Of a stretch of 64,000 nt of DNA, positions 18,405 to 27,200 are shown one piece after another (the stretch's first letter is position 1; each line of letters starts with the position of its first letter). This stretch comes from Duganella sp. 1411 (GTDB lineage Bacteria; Pseudomonadota; Gammaproteobacteria; Burkholderiales; Burkholderiaceae_D). The stretch spans positions 372,001 to 436,000 of the forward strand of contig NZ_JAFICD010000004.1 in the NCBI RefSeq assembly GCF_017833525.1. Reading direction: 5' to 3'. Under the pieces are notes generated by a model. The model made no database searches. It was given only the letters and a program-made list of their open reading frames with translations, and was not told the origin of the DNA. Position numbers and translations under genes: made by a program.

Positions 18405-20398
18405 CGTTTTTTCTCCGCTGGACGGGCGGCGTCGGCGACCAGCTCGGCCTGCACCGCGGCGCCCGGTTTGAGTCCGCTGGTGCCGCCGTCGAACTGCAAT
18501 TCGACATCGCGCACGATCGCCGGCTGCGCGCTCGATTTGCCATGGAAGGCGCGGCCCAGCGCGACCACGCGCGCGCCGAGCGTCTGGTTGCTGCCCGGTA
18601 CCGTCACGCGCGCCAGCTGCCCCACGCGCACCCGCGACGACTGCGCCTCGGGCACGCTGGCGGCGATGTACAGCTGGTCGGGATCGGCCAGCGTCGCCAC
18701 CGACAAGCCCATCCACACCTGGCTGCCGGCGCTGAATTTTTCGCCGTTGAAGCTGGTGCGGTAGACCACCAGCCCCTTGCGCGGCGCCACCACCTTCAGC
18801 GCCGCCTGGCCCTTGGCCAGCGCGGCGATCTGCGTTTGCAGCTGGGCGATCTCGGCCTCCAGGCCGGCGCGCTCGGCGTGGCGGGCGCGTATCTGCGCCT
18901 GGTGTTGCGTCGCGGCCAGCTTGGCCAGCTGGTTTTTCTCGATGCGGTCGATCACCAGCTTGTCGTAGTCGACGCGGCGTATCAGTTCCTTCGGCATGGT
19001 GGCCTTGCGGTCGGCCTTGTCGGCGTTGCTGCGCGCCTCGGCCACGGCCAGTTCGCCGGCGCGGTCGGCCTCGGTCTGGTCGATGCGCAGCTTGTCGAGC
19101 GCGCGCTGTTTCTCGTTCAGCGCGCCCTGCTGCGCCATCAACTGGGTGGTGACCTCGGACGATTCGAACTGCGCGATCGCTTGTCCGGCCTCGATCATCA
19201 TGCCTTCCGGCGCCAGCTGCGCCAGCTTGTATTGCCACACGTAGGCGATGGTCGGCGGCGCCACCGGCAAGGCGCCGCGCGAGGCGATCTCACCCTCGAT
19301 GGCGAGGGCGTCGTCCGCGCGCGCCTGCGCCGCTGCGGGCGCCGGCGCCGCGCCCGGTTCGACCAGCACGCTCATGCCCGCCACCAGCGGCAGGCCATGC
19401 CCGGCCGGCAGCGCGACCTTGACGCGGAAGTAGCGGCCCAGGCCCCAACTGGCGCGCGCTTCCGGCGCGCTGGTGATGGACTTGATCTTGCCGGTGACGG
19501 CGGCGGCGCCCGGCAGGGCGTCGAAGCGCAGGCTGACCGGCGCCCCTTCGGACAGGTAGGGCCGGTCCGCCTCCAGCGCCCAGGCGGTGACGGCCATCTC
19601 GCCGTTGCCCAGCACCACGCCGGCGGCGTTGCCCGGCCAGGCCGAGGAACCCTCCTCGAAACGCTGGCCCTGCCACGGGCTGTAGCCGTGCACGACCACG
19701 CCGTCGCGCTGGGCGCGCACTTCGGACTGCGCCAGCTGGGCCATCTGGAAGGCCAGGTTGATCTGCAGCTTCCTGGCCTCGAGCGCGCCGTCCTCGCGGC
19801 GGCGGCCGATCGCCGCGCGTGCGCTGGCATCGGCGTCGCGCTTGATGGCCAGGTCGCGCGTGGCGCGCTCGAGTTCGCCCTGATGGCGGTCGTAGTCCAG
19901 CGCCGAGATCTGCCGCTTGGGCAGCGCCGCGTCGACCTTGGCCTTGTCCAGCGCGGCCTGGGCGCTGACCAGCGCCTTCTCGGTCTCGACGGCGGCCACT
20001 TCGAGCGTGGCGGTTTCCTTTTCGGCGCGCGCGCGTGCCTGCTCCAGGTCGGTTTTGAGGCGGTCGATGTTGGCGGCGCCGCCGGTCTCGATGCGCAGCA
20101 CCACGTCGCCGGCTTTGACGTGGCTGCCCTCGGCGACGAAATTGCGCAAGGTCAGCGGCGACGAGTTCGACGGCGGCACCACGATGGTTTGCGAGTCCAG
20201 CGCCTCGACCTCGCCGGTCAGCAGCACCGGACGGGGCGTCGGCGCCACGGTGGCGTCGGCGGCGTGTTGGGCCGCGCCGGCGTCGCCCGGGGCGGAAGCG
20301 GACGCCTTGCCGGCGCCCATCGCCCCCAGGCCCAGCGCGGCGGCGCCGGCCAGCGCCAGCAGTGCCACGCCCGACAGCGCCAGCGTGGCGCGCCTCAC
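18401..20398 (-). CDS. Double-module HlyD-type adaptor (tandem membrane fusion protein)
   Basis: 665 residues, about twice the usual adaptor length. GTG start at 20398 overlapping the ATPase stop (GTGA). One N-terminal membrane anchor (about 5-28). Module 1, about 55-350: lipoyl half LRNFVAEGSHVKAGDVVLRI, a long coiled coil (about 110-210), second lipoyl half AQRDGVVVHGYSPW, then a barrel. Module 2, about 370-660: APEGMMIEAGQAIAQFE, a second coiled coil (about 435-540), KVVAPRKGLVVYRTSFNGEK, then a barrel. The two halves look like an internal fusion or duplication. The protein may form a stacked or pseudo-dimeric adaptor ring. Function is inferred from architecture only. Confidence 0.85.
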   Translation of the reverse strand: MRRATLALSGVALLALAGAAALGLGAMGAGKASASAPGDAGAAQHAADATVAPTPRPVLLTGEVEALDSQTIVVPPSNSSPLTLRNFVAEGSHVKAGDVVLRIETGGAANIDRLKTDLEQARARAEKETATLEVAAVETEKALVSAQAALDKAKVDAALPKRQISALDYDRHQGELERATRDLAIKRDADASARAAIGRRREDGALEARKLQINLAFQMAQLAQSEVRAQRDGVVVHGYSPWQGQRFEEGSSAWPGNAAGVVLGNGEMAVTAWALEADRPYLSEGAPVSLRFDALPGAAAVTGKIKSITSAPEARASWGLGRYFRVKVALPAGHGLPLVAGMSVLVEPGAAPAPAAAQARADDALAIEGEIASRGALPVAPPTIAYVWQYKLAQLAPEGMMIEAGQAIAQFESSEVTTQLMAQQGALNEKQRALDKLRIDQTEADRAGELAVAEARSNADKADRKATMPKELIRRVDYDKLVIDRIEKNQLAKLAATQHQAQIRARHAERAGLEAEIAQLQTQIAALAKGQAALKVVAPRKGLVVYRTSFNGEKFSAGSQVWMGLSVATLADPDQLYIAASVPEAQSSRVRVGQLARVTVPGSNQTLGARVVALGRAFHGKSSAQPAIVRDVELQFDGGTSGLKPGAAVQAELVADAARPAEKKR

Positions 20399-21066
20399 GC
20401 CCCGCCTTCGGCGATGCGGCCGTCGCGCAAATGGATGGTGCGCTGCGCCCCGGCGGCGATGGCCGGATCGTGGGTGACCAGCACCAAGGTCTGGCCGCCG
20501 GCGTGCAATTCGCGCAGCAGTTCGAGCACGTCGGCCGCGCTGCGCGAGTCGAGGTTGCCGGTGGGCTCGTCGGCCAGCAACAACGCCGGCTGGTTGAGCA
20601 GGGCGCGGGCGATGGCGGCGCGCTGCAGCTGGCCGCCGGACAGCTGGCCCGGCAGGTGGCCGATGCGCTGGCCCAGGCCGATGCGCTCGAGCAAGGCGAC
20701 GGCGCGTTCGGCGGCGCCGGCGTCGGCGTGGCGGGCGTAGCGCTGCGGCAGCAGCACGTTCTCGAGCACGGTCAGGCGCGGCAGCAAATGGAACGACTGG
20801 AACACGAAGCCGATGCGGCGGTTGCGCACATCGGAGGCGGCGTCGTCGTCGAGGGCGCTGATCTCGTCCTGGGCCAGGCGATAGCGGCCGGTGTCCGGAC
20901 GATCGAGCGCGCCGAGCACGTTGAGCAAGGTCGACTTGCCGGAACCGGACGGCCCCATGATGGCGACGAACTCGCCCGGCGCCACGCGCAAGTCGATGCC
21001 ATCCAACGCGTGGATCTCGTTACCGCCCTGGCGGTAGGTCTTGCGTATATTGCTGAGCTCGATCAT
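20395..21066 (-). CDS. ABC exporter ATP-binding protein (MacB/LolD type)
   Basis: 223 residues from the ATG at 21066; a longer frame to 21102 has no ribosome site. Walker A GPSGSGKS at 38-45, signature LSGGQ at 142-146, Walker B LLLADEPTG with D166-E167, and the H-loop THD. FVFQSFHLLPRLTVLENV is typical of MacB/LolD ATPases. It is the first gene of the four-gene exporter operon (20395-15922) and powers the FtsX-type permease. A solo family-B repeat arm lies upstream at 21129. Confidence 0.93.
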   Translation of the reverse strand: MIELSNIRKTYRQGGNEIHALDGIDLRVAPGEFVAIMGPSGSGKSTLLNVLGALDRPDTGRYRLAQDEISALDDDAASDVRNRRIGFVFQSFHLLPRLTVLENVLLPQRYARHADAGAAERAVALLERIGLGQRIGHLPGQLSGGQLQRAAIARALLNQPALLLADEPTGNLDSRSAADVLELLRELHAGGQTLVLVTHDPAIAAGAQRTIHLRDGRIAEGGA

Positions 21067-21128
21067 GCCGGGAAGTATCCCGGCGCCGCCATCTTTTGTC
21101 AATTCCTTAACTTGTCATAATTTGTAAG

Positions 21129-21158
21129 CTCCGGGGTCAGGTCCACCATTTCTACACG
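21129..21158. repeat. Family B repeat, single arm (copy 2)
   Basis: CTCCGGGGTCAGGTCCACCA followed by TTTCTACACG. It is the reverse complement of 24224-24253 of copy 3, without a partner arm. It lies between the ABC exporter operon start and the clpP-like stop. Confidence 0.75.
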
Positions 21159-21190
21159 GGCCCGGCCGTATGGCGCCGGCGGCGCGGGTT

Positions 21191-21805
21191 TCAGCCGGCC
21201 TCGCGCGTGGCCAGCACACGGTCGATCAGGCCGTATTCGGCCGACTCCGCGGCCGACATGTAATGGTCGCGGTCCGAGTCCTTGTCGATCCGCGCCGGCG
21301 TTTGCCCGGTGCGTTCGGCATAGATGGCGTTGAGGCGCTGGCGCAGGTACAACACTTCGCGCGCCTGGATCTCGATGTCGGACGCCACGCCCTGGGAGCC
21401 GCCGTGCGGCTGGTGGATCATGATGCGGGCGTTGGGCAAGGCGTAGCGCTTACCGATGGCGCCCGCCGCCAGCAGGAAGGAGCCCATGCTGGCGGCGAAG
21501 CCGGTGCACAGGGTCGACACGTCCGGCTGGATGAACTGCATCGTGTCGTAGACCGCCAGGCCCGCGTACACCGAACCGCCCGGCGAATTGATGTACAGCG
21601 AGATATCCTTGTGCGGGTCTTCCGACTCCAGGAACAGCAGCTGCGCGAGGATCAGGTTGGCCGACTGCTCGGTCACCTCGCCGACCAGGAAGACGACGCG
21701 CTCTTTCAGCAGGCGCGAGTAGATGTCGAAGGCGCGTTCGCCGCGTCCCGTCTGTTCGACGACGGTGGGAACCAGGCCGAGGCCTCGGGGGAAATTGGCG
21801 GTCAT
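21191..21805 (-). CDS. ClpP-family serine protease, stand-alone paralogue
   Basis: 204 residues from the ATG at 21805, with AAAGGA five bases upstream. Catalytic triad in place: S106 in GFAASMGSF, H131 in MIHQPHGG, D180 in DSDRDHYMSA. The oligomer-forming handle region is intact, so it should be an active ClpP-type peptidase. The usual neighbours tig, clpX and lon are not here, so this is probably an additional clpP and not the housekeeping copy. A cognate ATPase is not encoded nearby. Confidence 0.88.
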   Translation of the reverse strand: MTANFPRGLGLVPTVVEQTGRGERAFDIYSRLLKERVVFLVGEVTEQSANLILAQLLFLESEDPHKDISLYINSPGGSVYAGLAVYDTMQFIQPDVSTLCTGFAASMGSFLLAAGAIGKRYALPNARIMIHQPHGGSQGVASDIEIQAREVLYLRQRLNAIYAERTGQTPARIDKDSDRDHYMSAAESAEYGLIDRVLATREAG

Positions 21806-21966
21806 GATCGTCCTTTCGCGGTAGCGTTGAATCACCAGGTTGATGATTTCGCGCTTGACGTATGCCGGCCCGCGCCGTGTGACGGCAAAAAAATATATAG
21901 TTGGCTTGTCACATCCGGGCCCTGCCGGGCGTCATGTGGCACCCGCCCCATCACAGGAGATTGCCG

Positions 21967-22650
21967 ATGCCACCCACCACCGATACCGACGGCGCGCTGT
22001 TCGAACAACTGCGGCCGCGCCTGCAAGCGATCAGCCGCCGCATCGTCGGCAGCGAGGCGGACGCCGAGGACGTCGTCCAGGATTGTTTTCTCAAATGGCA
22101 AGGGGCCGAACAGGCGGCGCTGGCGACACCGGCGGCCTGGCTGACCACCGTGGTACGGCACCAGTCGATCGACCGTCTGCGCCGGCGCGCCCGGGACATG
22201 GCGGCGGCGCGCAACGCCATGGAGCTGACGCCGGAGGTGGCGCCGGCGCCGGCGGAGGACGGCCTGCTGCGGCGCGCCGAACTGGGCGAGGCGCTGGCCC
22301 GGCTGCTGGCGCGCCTGTCGCCGTCGGAGCGGGTGGCGCTGGTGCTGCACGAGGTGTTTGAATGCGAACATGCCGACATTGCCGCCGCGCTGGGCACGAA
22401 AGCGGTGAACGCGCGCCAGCACCTGGCGCGCGCGCGGCGCCGGCTGCGTGATGTCGCGGGCGAGGCGCCGGCCAGCGAGAAGCTGTGCCGCGAGCTGGTA
22501 CGCCGCTTCCAGGCCGCGATCAACGGCGTGGACGTGGCGGGGATGGTGACACTGCTCGGCGCCGACCAGCCGGTGTCCGTCAGCATCGCGCCACCGGCCC
22601 GGCTGGGTGCCGCCAACGACGCCTCATACAGCCCCGCCTTGGCGGCGTAG
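21967..22650 (+). CDS. ECF RNA polymerase sigma factor (ECF41/SigJ-like), C-terminally truncated
   Basis: 227 residues from the ATG at 21967 (GGAGA ten bases upstream). Sigma region 2 (about 8-75: ADAEDVVQDCFLKWQ, AAWLTTVVRHQSIDRLRRRA) and region 4 (about 110-165: RLSPSERVALVLHEVFE) are complete. ECF41-type factors have a roughly 120-residue SnoaL-like C-terminal control domain with a DGGGK motif. Here only its first helix remains (ELVRRFQAAINGVDVAGMVTLL) before an unrelated tail. The stop TAG at 22648-22650 lies in the palindromic repeat at 22646. The truncated form may have altered autoregulation. Confidence 0.85.
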   Translation: MPPTTDTDGALFEQLRPRLQAISRRIVGSEADAEDVVQDCFLKWQGAEQAALATPAAWLTTVVRHQSIDRLRRRARDMAAARNAMELTPEVAPAPAEDGLLRRAELGEALARLLARLSPSERVALVLHEVFECEHADIAAALGTKAVNARQHLARARRRLRDVAGEAPASEKLCRELVRRFQAAINGVDVAGMVTLLGADQPVSVSIAPPARLGAANDASYSPALAA

Positions 22651-22743
22651 GGCGGATTAGGCGGAACGCCGTAATCGGCCATGCATGCGCCGCCGGCGGC
22701 GCATGCATGGCCGATTACGCTGCGCTAATCCGCCCTACGTGAT
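22646..22743. repeat. Long palindrome containing REP-like element, copy 2
   Basis: Outer arms CGTAGGGCGGATTA (22646-22659) and TAATCCGCCCTACG (22726-22739), inner arms CGTAATCGGCCATGCATGCG and CGCATGCATGGCCGATTACG around a CCGCCGG centre. Bases 22713-22743 are identical to 627-657. It forms the end of the sigma gene. Confidence 0.8.
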
Positions 22744-22750
22744 TCCGATG

Positions 22751-23152
22751 TCAGCCTAACTTAGCGGGAATTTTGGCGATGGCCTTGATCTCGAACTGAA
22801 AGCCATACAGCCACGTGACACCCACCGCGGTGACGTTCGGATAGGGCGCCTCGCCCCAGTATTCCTGCGCCGCGCTCCAGATCAGTTCAAACCGCGATTC
22901 CGGATCGACCATGAATATCGTCACGTCCACCACGTCGTCAAACGTGCAGCCTGCGGCGCGCAATACGGCGTTGAGGTTGTCGAACGCCAGCCGCACCTGC
23001 GCGGTCAGCTCCGGCTCCGGCGAGCCGTCCTCGCGGCTGCCCACCTGCCCCGACACGAACAGCAAGCCGTCGGCGCGCACCGCCGGCGAGTAGCGGTTTT
23101 TTTCATACAGGGCTTGCCGCCCCGGGGGAAACACCACGTCACGAACTGTCAT
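22751..23152 (-). CDS. RidA (YjgF/YER057c/UK114) family protein
   Basis: 133 residues. ATG at 23152 preceded by AAGGAGATAAGTCG. YSPAVRADGLLFVSGQVG, LTAQVRLAFDNLNAVLRAAG and VVDVTIFMVD are family hallmarks. RidA proteins hydrolyse reactive enamine/imine intermediates or have related roles in amino-acid metabolism. The conserved arginine of true RidA enzymes near the C-terminus is not evident (NVTAVGVTWLYG), so this is probably one of the Rid subfamilies with another substrate. It is divergent from the LysR gene, its likely regulator. Confidence 0.88.
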   Translation of the reverse strand: MTVRDVVFPPGRQALYEKNRYSPAVRADGLLFVSGQVGSREDGSPEPELTAQVRLAFDNLNAVLRAAGCTFDDVVDVTIFMVDPESRFELIWSAAQEYWGEAPYPNVTAVGVTWLYGFQFEIKAIAKIPAKLG

Positions 23153-23252
23153 CGACTTATCTCCTTAAAGTTCCGCGCCCGGCTCGGGCTTGGCATCGAT
23201 GCACTGTAACGCCGCGCATTGGATCGATAAACGGGCAAGCCCGATCAGGACT

Positions 23253-23269
23253 GTTTGTATAATCCAAAC
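23253..23269. promoter_or_regulatory. LysR-type box overlapping the lysR -10
   Basis: GTTTG-TATAATC-CAAAC inverted repeat in the ridA-lysR spacer. A perfect TATAAT (23258-23263) lies inside it, about 25 bases before the lysR start. This layout suits negative autoregulation. Confidence 0.5.
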
Positions 23270-23287
23270 AATTACTGGGAGGTGGAT

Positions 23288-24220
23288 GTGGACAAATTCG
23301 ATGCCATGCGCGCGTTCGTCCGGATTGTCGAGGCGGGCAGCTTCACGAAGGCGGCGCAAACGCTGGGCATGAACCGGGCCAGCATCACGTTATTGATGCA
23401 GCAACTCGAGGCCGGCCTGCGCGTGAAGTTGCTCAACCGCACCACGCGCAAGGTCAACGTCACCGAGGACGGCGCCGTCTATTACGAGCGCGTGGTGCGC
23501 CTGCTCGGCGAGCTGGAGGACCTGGAAACCAGCCTTCCCGGCGCGCTGACGGCGCCCCGGGGACAGCTGCGCGTCGACGTGCCGAGTCCGTTCGCCACGA
23601 TGATTCTGGTGCCGGCGCTGCCGCGATTCCACGCCAGGTTTCCGGATATCGAGTTCGACCTGGGCGCCAGCGACCGCAAGGTCGATCTGATCGGCGAAAA
23701 CGTCGATTGTGTCGTGCGGGGCGGCGAGATCACCGACCAGTCGCTGGTGGCCCGGCGCGTGGGCGAATTGCAAATGCGCGTGTACGCGGCGCCCGGTTAT
23801 CTGGCGCGCTCGGGCACGCCCGCGCACCCTGCGGAGCTGGAAGATACCCATCACCGCCTGATCCGGTATCAAGGCGCGCGCGGCGGTGATGGCCTGCCTT
23901 ACGTCATGCGCAGCGGCGCCGAAACGGTGGCACTGCGCGGCCGCCACATCCTGGCGATCGACGACGGCAACGCGTATCTGGCCGCCGGCCTGGCCGGCTT
24001 GGGCGTGTTGTGGCTGCCCGACTACATGGCCGGACCGCATGTCGGCAGCGGCGCGCTGGTGCCGCTGTTCGACGGCTGGCATAGCGATGTCATGCCAATG
24101 TATATCGCGTATCCGCCGAACCGGCATGTGAGCAAGAAGCTGCGCGTGTTTATCGATTGGATCGTGGAACTGATGGCCGAGCACGCGCCAATCCGGGGTC
24201 AGGTCCACCACGATGCATGA
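23288..24220 (+). CDS. LysR-family transcriptional regulator
   Basis: 310 residues from a GTG at 23288 with GGGAGG directly upstream; an in-frame ATG at 23255 would cross the -10 box. N-terminal winged helix-turn-helix (FDAMRAFVRIVEAGSFTKAA, then LMQQLEAGLRVKLLNRTTRKV) and a substrate-binding-like effector domain. It belongs to the group lacking a strictly known ligand. The C-terminal residues RGQVHHDA and the stop come from the left arm of family-B copy 3. The native C-terminus may have been slightly changed. Divergent from ridA. Confidence 0.9.
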   Translation: MDKFDAMRAFVRIVEAGSFTKAAQTLGMNRASITLLMQQLEAGLRVKLLNRTTRKVNVTEDGAVYYERVVRLLGELEDLETSLPGALTAPRGQLRVDVPSPFATMILVPALPRFHARFPDIEFDLGASDRKVDLIGENVDCVVRGGEITDQSLVARRVGELQMRVYAAPGYLARSGTPAHPAELEDTHHRLIRYQGARGGDGLPYVMRSGAETVALRGRHILAIDDGNAYLAAGLAGLGVLWLPDYMAGPHVGSGALVPLFDGWHSDVMPMYIAYPPNRHVSKKLRVFIDWIVELMAEHAPIRGQVHHDA

Positions 24221-24251
24221 GCTCGTGTAGAAATGGTGGACCTGACCCCGG
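24193..24251. repeat. Inverted-repeat element, family B, copy 3
   Basis: Perfect 18-base arms CCGGGGTCAGGTCCACCA (24193-24210) and TGGTGGACCTGACCCCGG (24234-24251). The left arm supplies the last codons and stop of the LysR gene; the peptidase-fusion stop is 11 bases beyond the right arm. Confidence 0.8.
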
Positions 24252-24261
24252 AGTTCGGAGT

Positions 24262-27200
24262 TCAGTCGATCGTCACTTCCTTGCGGTTGTCGCGCGAGAC
24301 GCGGTCGATCATCTTGTTGTACGGGTCGACGCCGACGTCGAACGGCCGCTCCTTGACCGTGACCGTGACCACCGGGTCGCCGCCCACCAGCAGCCGCTTG
24401 TCGGTGAACAACACCCGCTCCTCGCTTTCCTTGGCCCCCGCCGCGCGCGCGAACACGGCGATCTCGACCGGCTCGTCGTAGGCGCGCGGCGTTTCCTTGC
24501 CCTTGCCGTCCGCTTCCATCTTGGCAAGGTGCAGCGTCATCGTCACGTCCCATCGTCCGTCGGCGCGCTGCTTCGCCTTCGCTTCAGTCACGCGGTTGTC
24601 GTAGAACACGATCTTCTCGAACAGGTCGGTGATCAGCGCCTGCTTGTCTTTCGGCGCTTCGGCCCGGATGTAGGCCAGCAAGTCGCGGCTGGTGGGGTAC
24701 GGCGCGCCGTGATACGCGTTGTCTTGCAGGAAGCGCTTGAGCGCGCGGTTGAGCGCGTCCTCGCCGATCTCGTCGCGCAGGCGGTAGAACACCAGGCTGC
24801 CCTTGCGGTAGTGGATGTATTGCTGGTTCTCGACCCGGAACAACGGCTGTTCCTCGATCAGCTCGCCACCACGGTCGCGCAGGTAGCTGTCGAGCTCGAA
24901 GCGCAGGAAGCGGCGCAGCTTGCTACGCCCGTATTCCTTTTCCATCACCATCAGCGCCGAGTATTGCGCCAGCGATTCGATCAGCATCGTCGAGCCCTGC
25001 ACGTTGGCGCCGAACACCTGGTGCCCCCACCACTGGTGCGCCATCTCGTGCGCGGTGACGTAGAACACATAGTCGATGTCCTCCTTGTCGCGCAGGTCGG
25101 CGATGAAGCCCAGCGATTCCGAATACGGGATCGTGTTGGCGAACGATTGCGCGAAGCCCTGGTAGTTCGGGAACTCCAAAATACGCGCCTGCTTGTGCTG
25201 GTACGGCGTGTAGTGGGCGTCGAAATAGTCGAGCGACTTTTGCGTCGAGGCGATCATGCGGTCGACGTTGTAGGCGTGCTTGCTGTCGTAGTAGACCTCG
25301 ATCGGCACGCCGCGCCATTCGCCCTTCCTGACGTTCCAGCGCGCCGACAGGTAGGCGAAGAAGCCGACCATCGGCCGGTCCATCTTGTAGTGGAAATAGC
25401 GGCGCCCGCCCTGCTCCCAGCTCTTTTGCAGGTAGCCGGGGGCGATGGCGATCTGGTCGGCGCTGGTCGAGACGGTGGTGTCGAAATCGATCCAGTCCGC
25501 TTCGCCGCCGAAGACGCCATTGGCGCGCGCCTTCTCGTCCTCCAGCTTGGCCATGCGCTGCGGCTCGCCCAGGCCGCGCTTGCGGCGTTCGTTGCGGTCG
25601 GTCAGCTCGCGCGCGCTCTGGTAGCCGAAGTGCGGGAAGAACTCGCCGTTGTTGAAGAAGGTGCCGTTCAGGTTGACGCTGTCGGCCGCGCCGCTGTTGG
25701 TGAAGCCCTGGTGGTGGACGTCGACGGTGAACGCCAGGTCGACCCGCGCGCCCGGCGCCATCGGCTGCGCCAACTTTATGACGCGGAAGCCGGCGATCTT
25801 GTCGTCGAGCACGACCTGGTGCGGCGGCAGGTTGTCGAAGCGCATGTCGACGTCCGGATTGAACTGCAGCCGCAGTTCGGACAGCGGCGCGCCGGTCTTG
25901 TTTTCCAGCAGGTAGTGGCCGCGGATCGCCACCCGGCGCTCGGCCGGATAGATGTCGACATCGGCGCGCACGCCGGTGATGCGCGGCTGCGGCAAGTCCT
26001 TGTACTTGCGGTAGCGCTTCTCGTAGTCGGCCTGCCGGTCCATGGCGACGTCCGACGGCACGTACTCGTTGAGCACGTTGGTGTTGTAGAAGATCCAGGC
26101 GCCGGTGGCGATGCAGCCGGCCACGCTCAGCGCCAGCGCCACGCCGGCGCCGCCCTTCAGGCGCGCGCCGGCCAGGCCCGCGCGGGCGCGCCATGGCCGC
26201 GCCAGCCCGCGCACCCAGAACGCCTGCGCCAGCATCAGCGCCGACACCGTGAACAAGCTCCAGTACAGCGCGTACCACGACCAGCCCTTGAGGAAGTGGC
26301 CGTAGCCGTTCATGTCCGAATAGCGCAGGCCGGGCATCGCGCCGAAGTTGTACAGGTTGTGGTCGAAGTGCATCACGCCCAGCACGATCTGCGACACCAT
26401 CAGCAGGATCACCAGCAAATAGCCGATGAACTTGTTATTGGTGAGCACCTGCAGCGCCACGGCGAACAAGCCCATCAAAACGAAGAAGGCCGAGTCCAGC
26501 AGCAGGCCCTTGACGTACAGGCCGACCTCGATCGGCGCGCCGCCCCTGACCAGCTGGAAGCCGGCCGCCGCCACCGCGCCGGTCAGCAGGAAGCCGAAGA
26601 TGACGCCGACCAGCGCGACGCACTTGGCCAGCAGCGGCGCCCAGTCCGGCACCGGCATGGCGTCGCCGACGTCGGCGATCTTGACCTGGCGTTCCTTGAA
26701 GATCAGTTCGCCCGCGTAGAAGGTCAGCACGATGATCAGCATGAAGTTGAAGGTGCCGTTCAGCGTTTGCAGCATCAGGTGCGTGACCGGGTAGACGGCG
26801 GTGCCGAAGATGCTGTTGGCCTGGCTGGCCGCGCCCAGGAAGTTGAGCACGCCGAACAGCAGCATCACCAGGAAGGGCACGCTCTTGAACACCGCCCTGG
26901 CGTCGAAGGCAAGGATGTGCCAGCACTGGATCCAGCCGGTGGCGCCGCCGAAGCGCGGCAAAATGCGCGGCAGCGCGGCAGCCGGCGGCACCGGCGCGAC
27001 GGCGGCGGCGGCCTTGGCCTTGCCGAACAGGCGGCGGCCGGTGCCGACGCGCTGCGGCTTGAACAGGATCAAGGTGGCGATGAAGAACAGCGCCGCCACG
27101 CCCAGCCACAGCACGCGGTTGGCCAGCAGGTAGCCGGTGAACGGCGGCAGGCCGGCGTTGGCCTCGGCCGCCGAGAAGTAGCGGGTGGCGCGGCTGAAGG

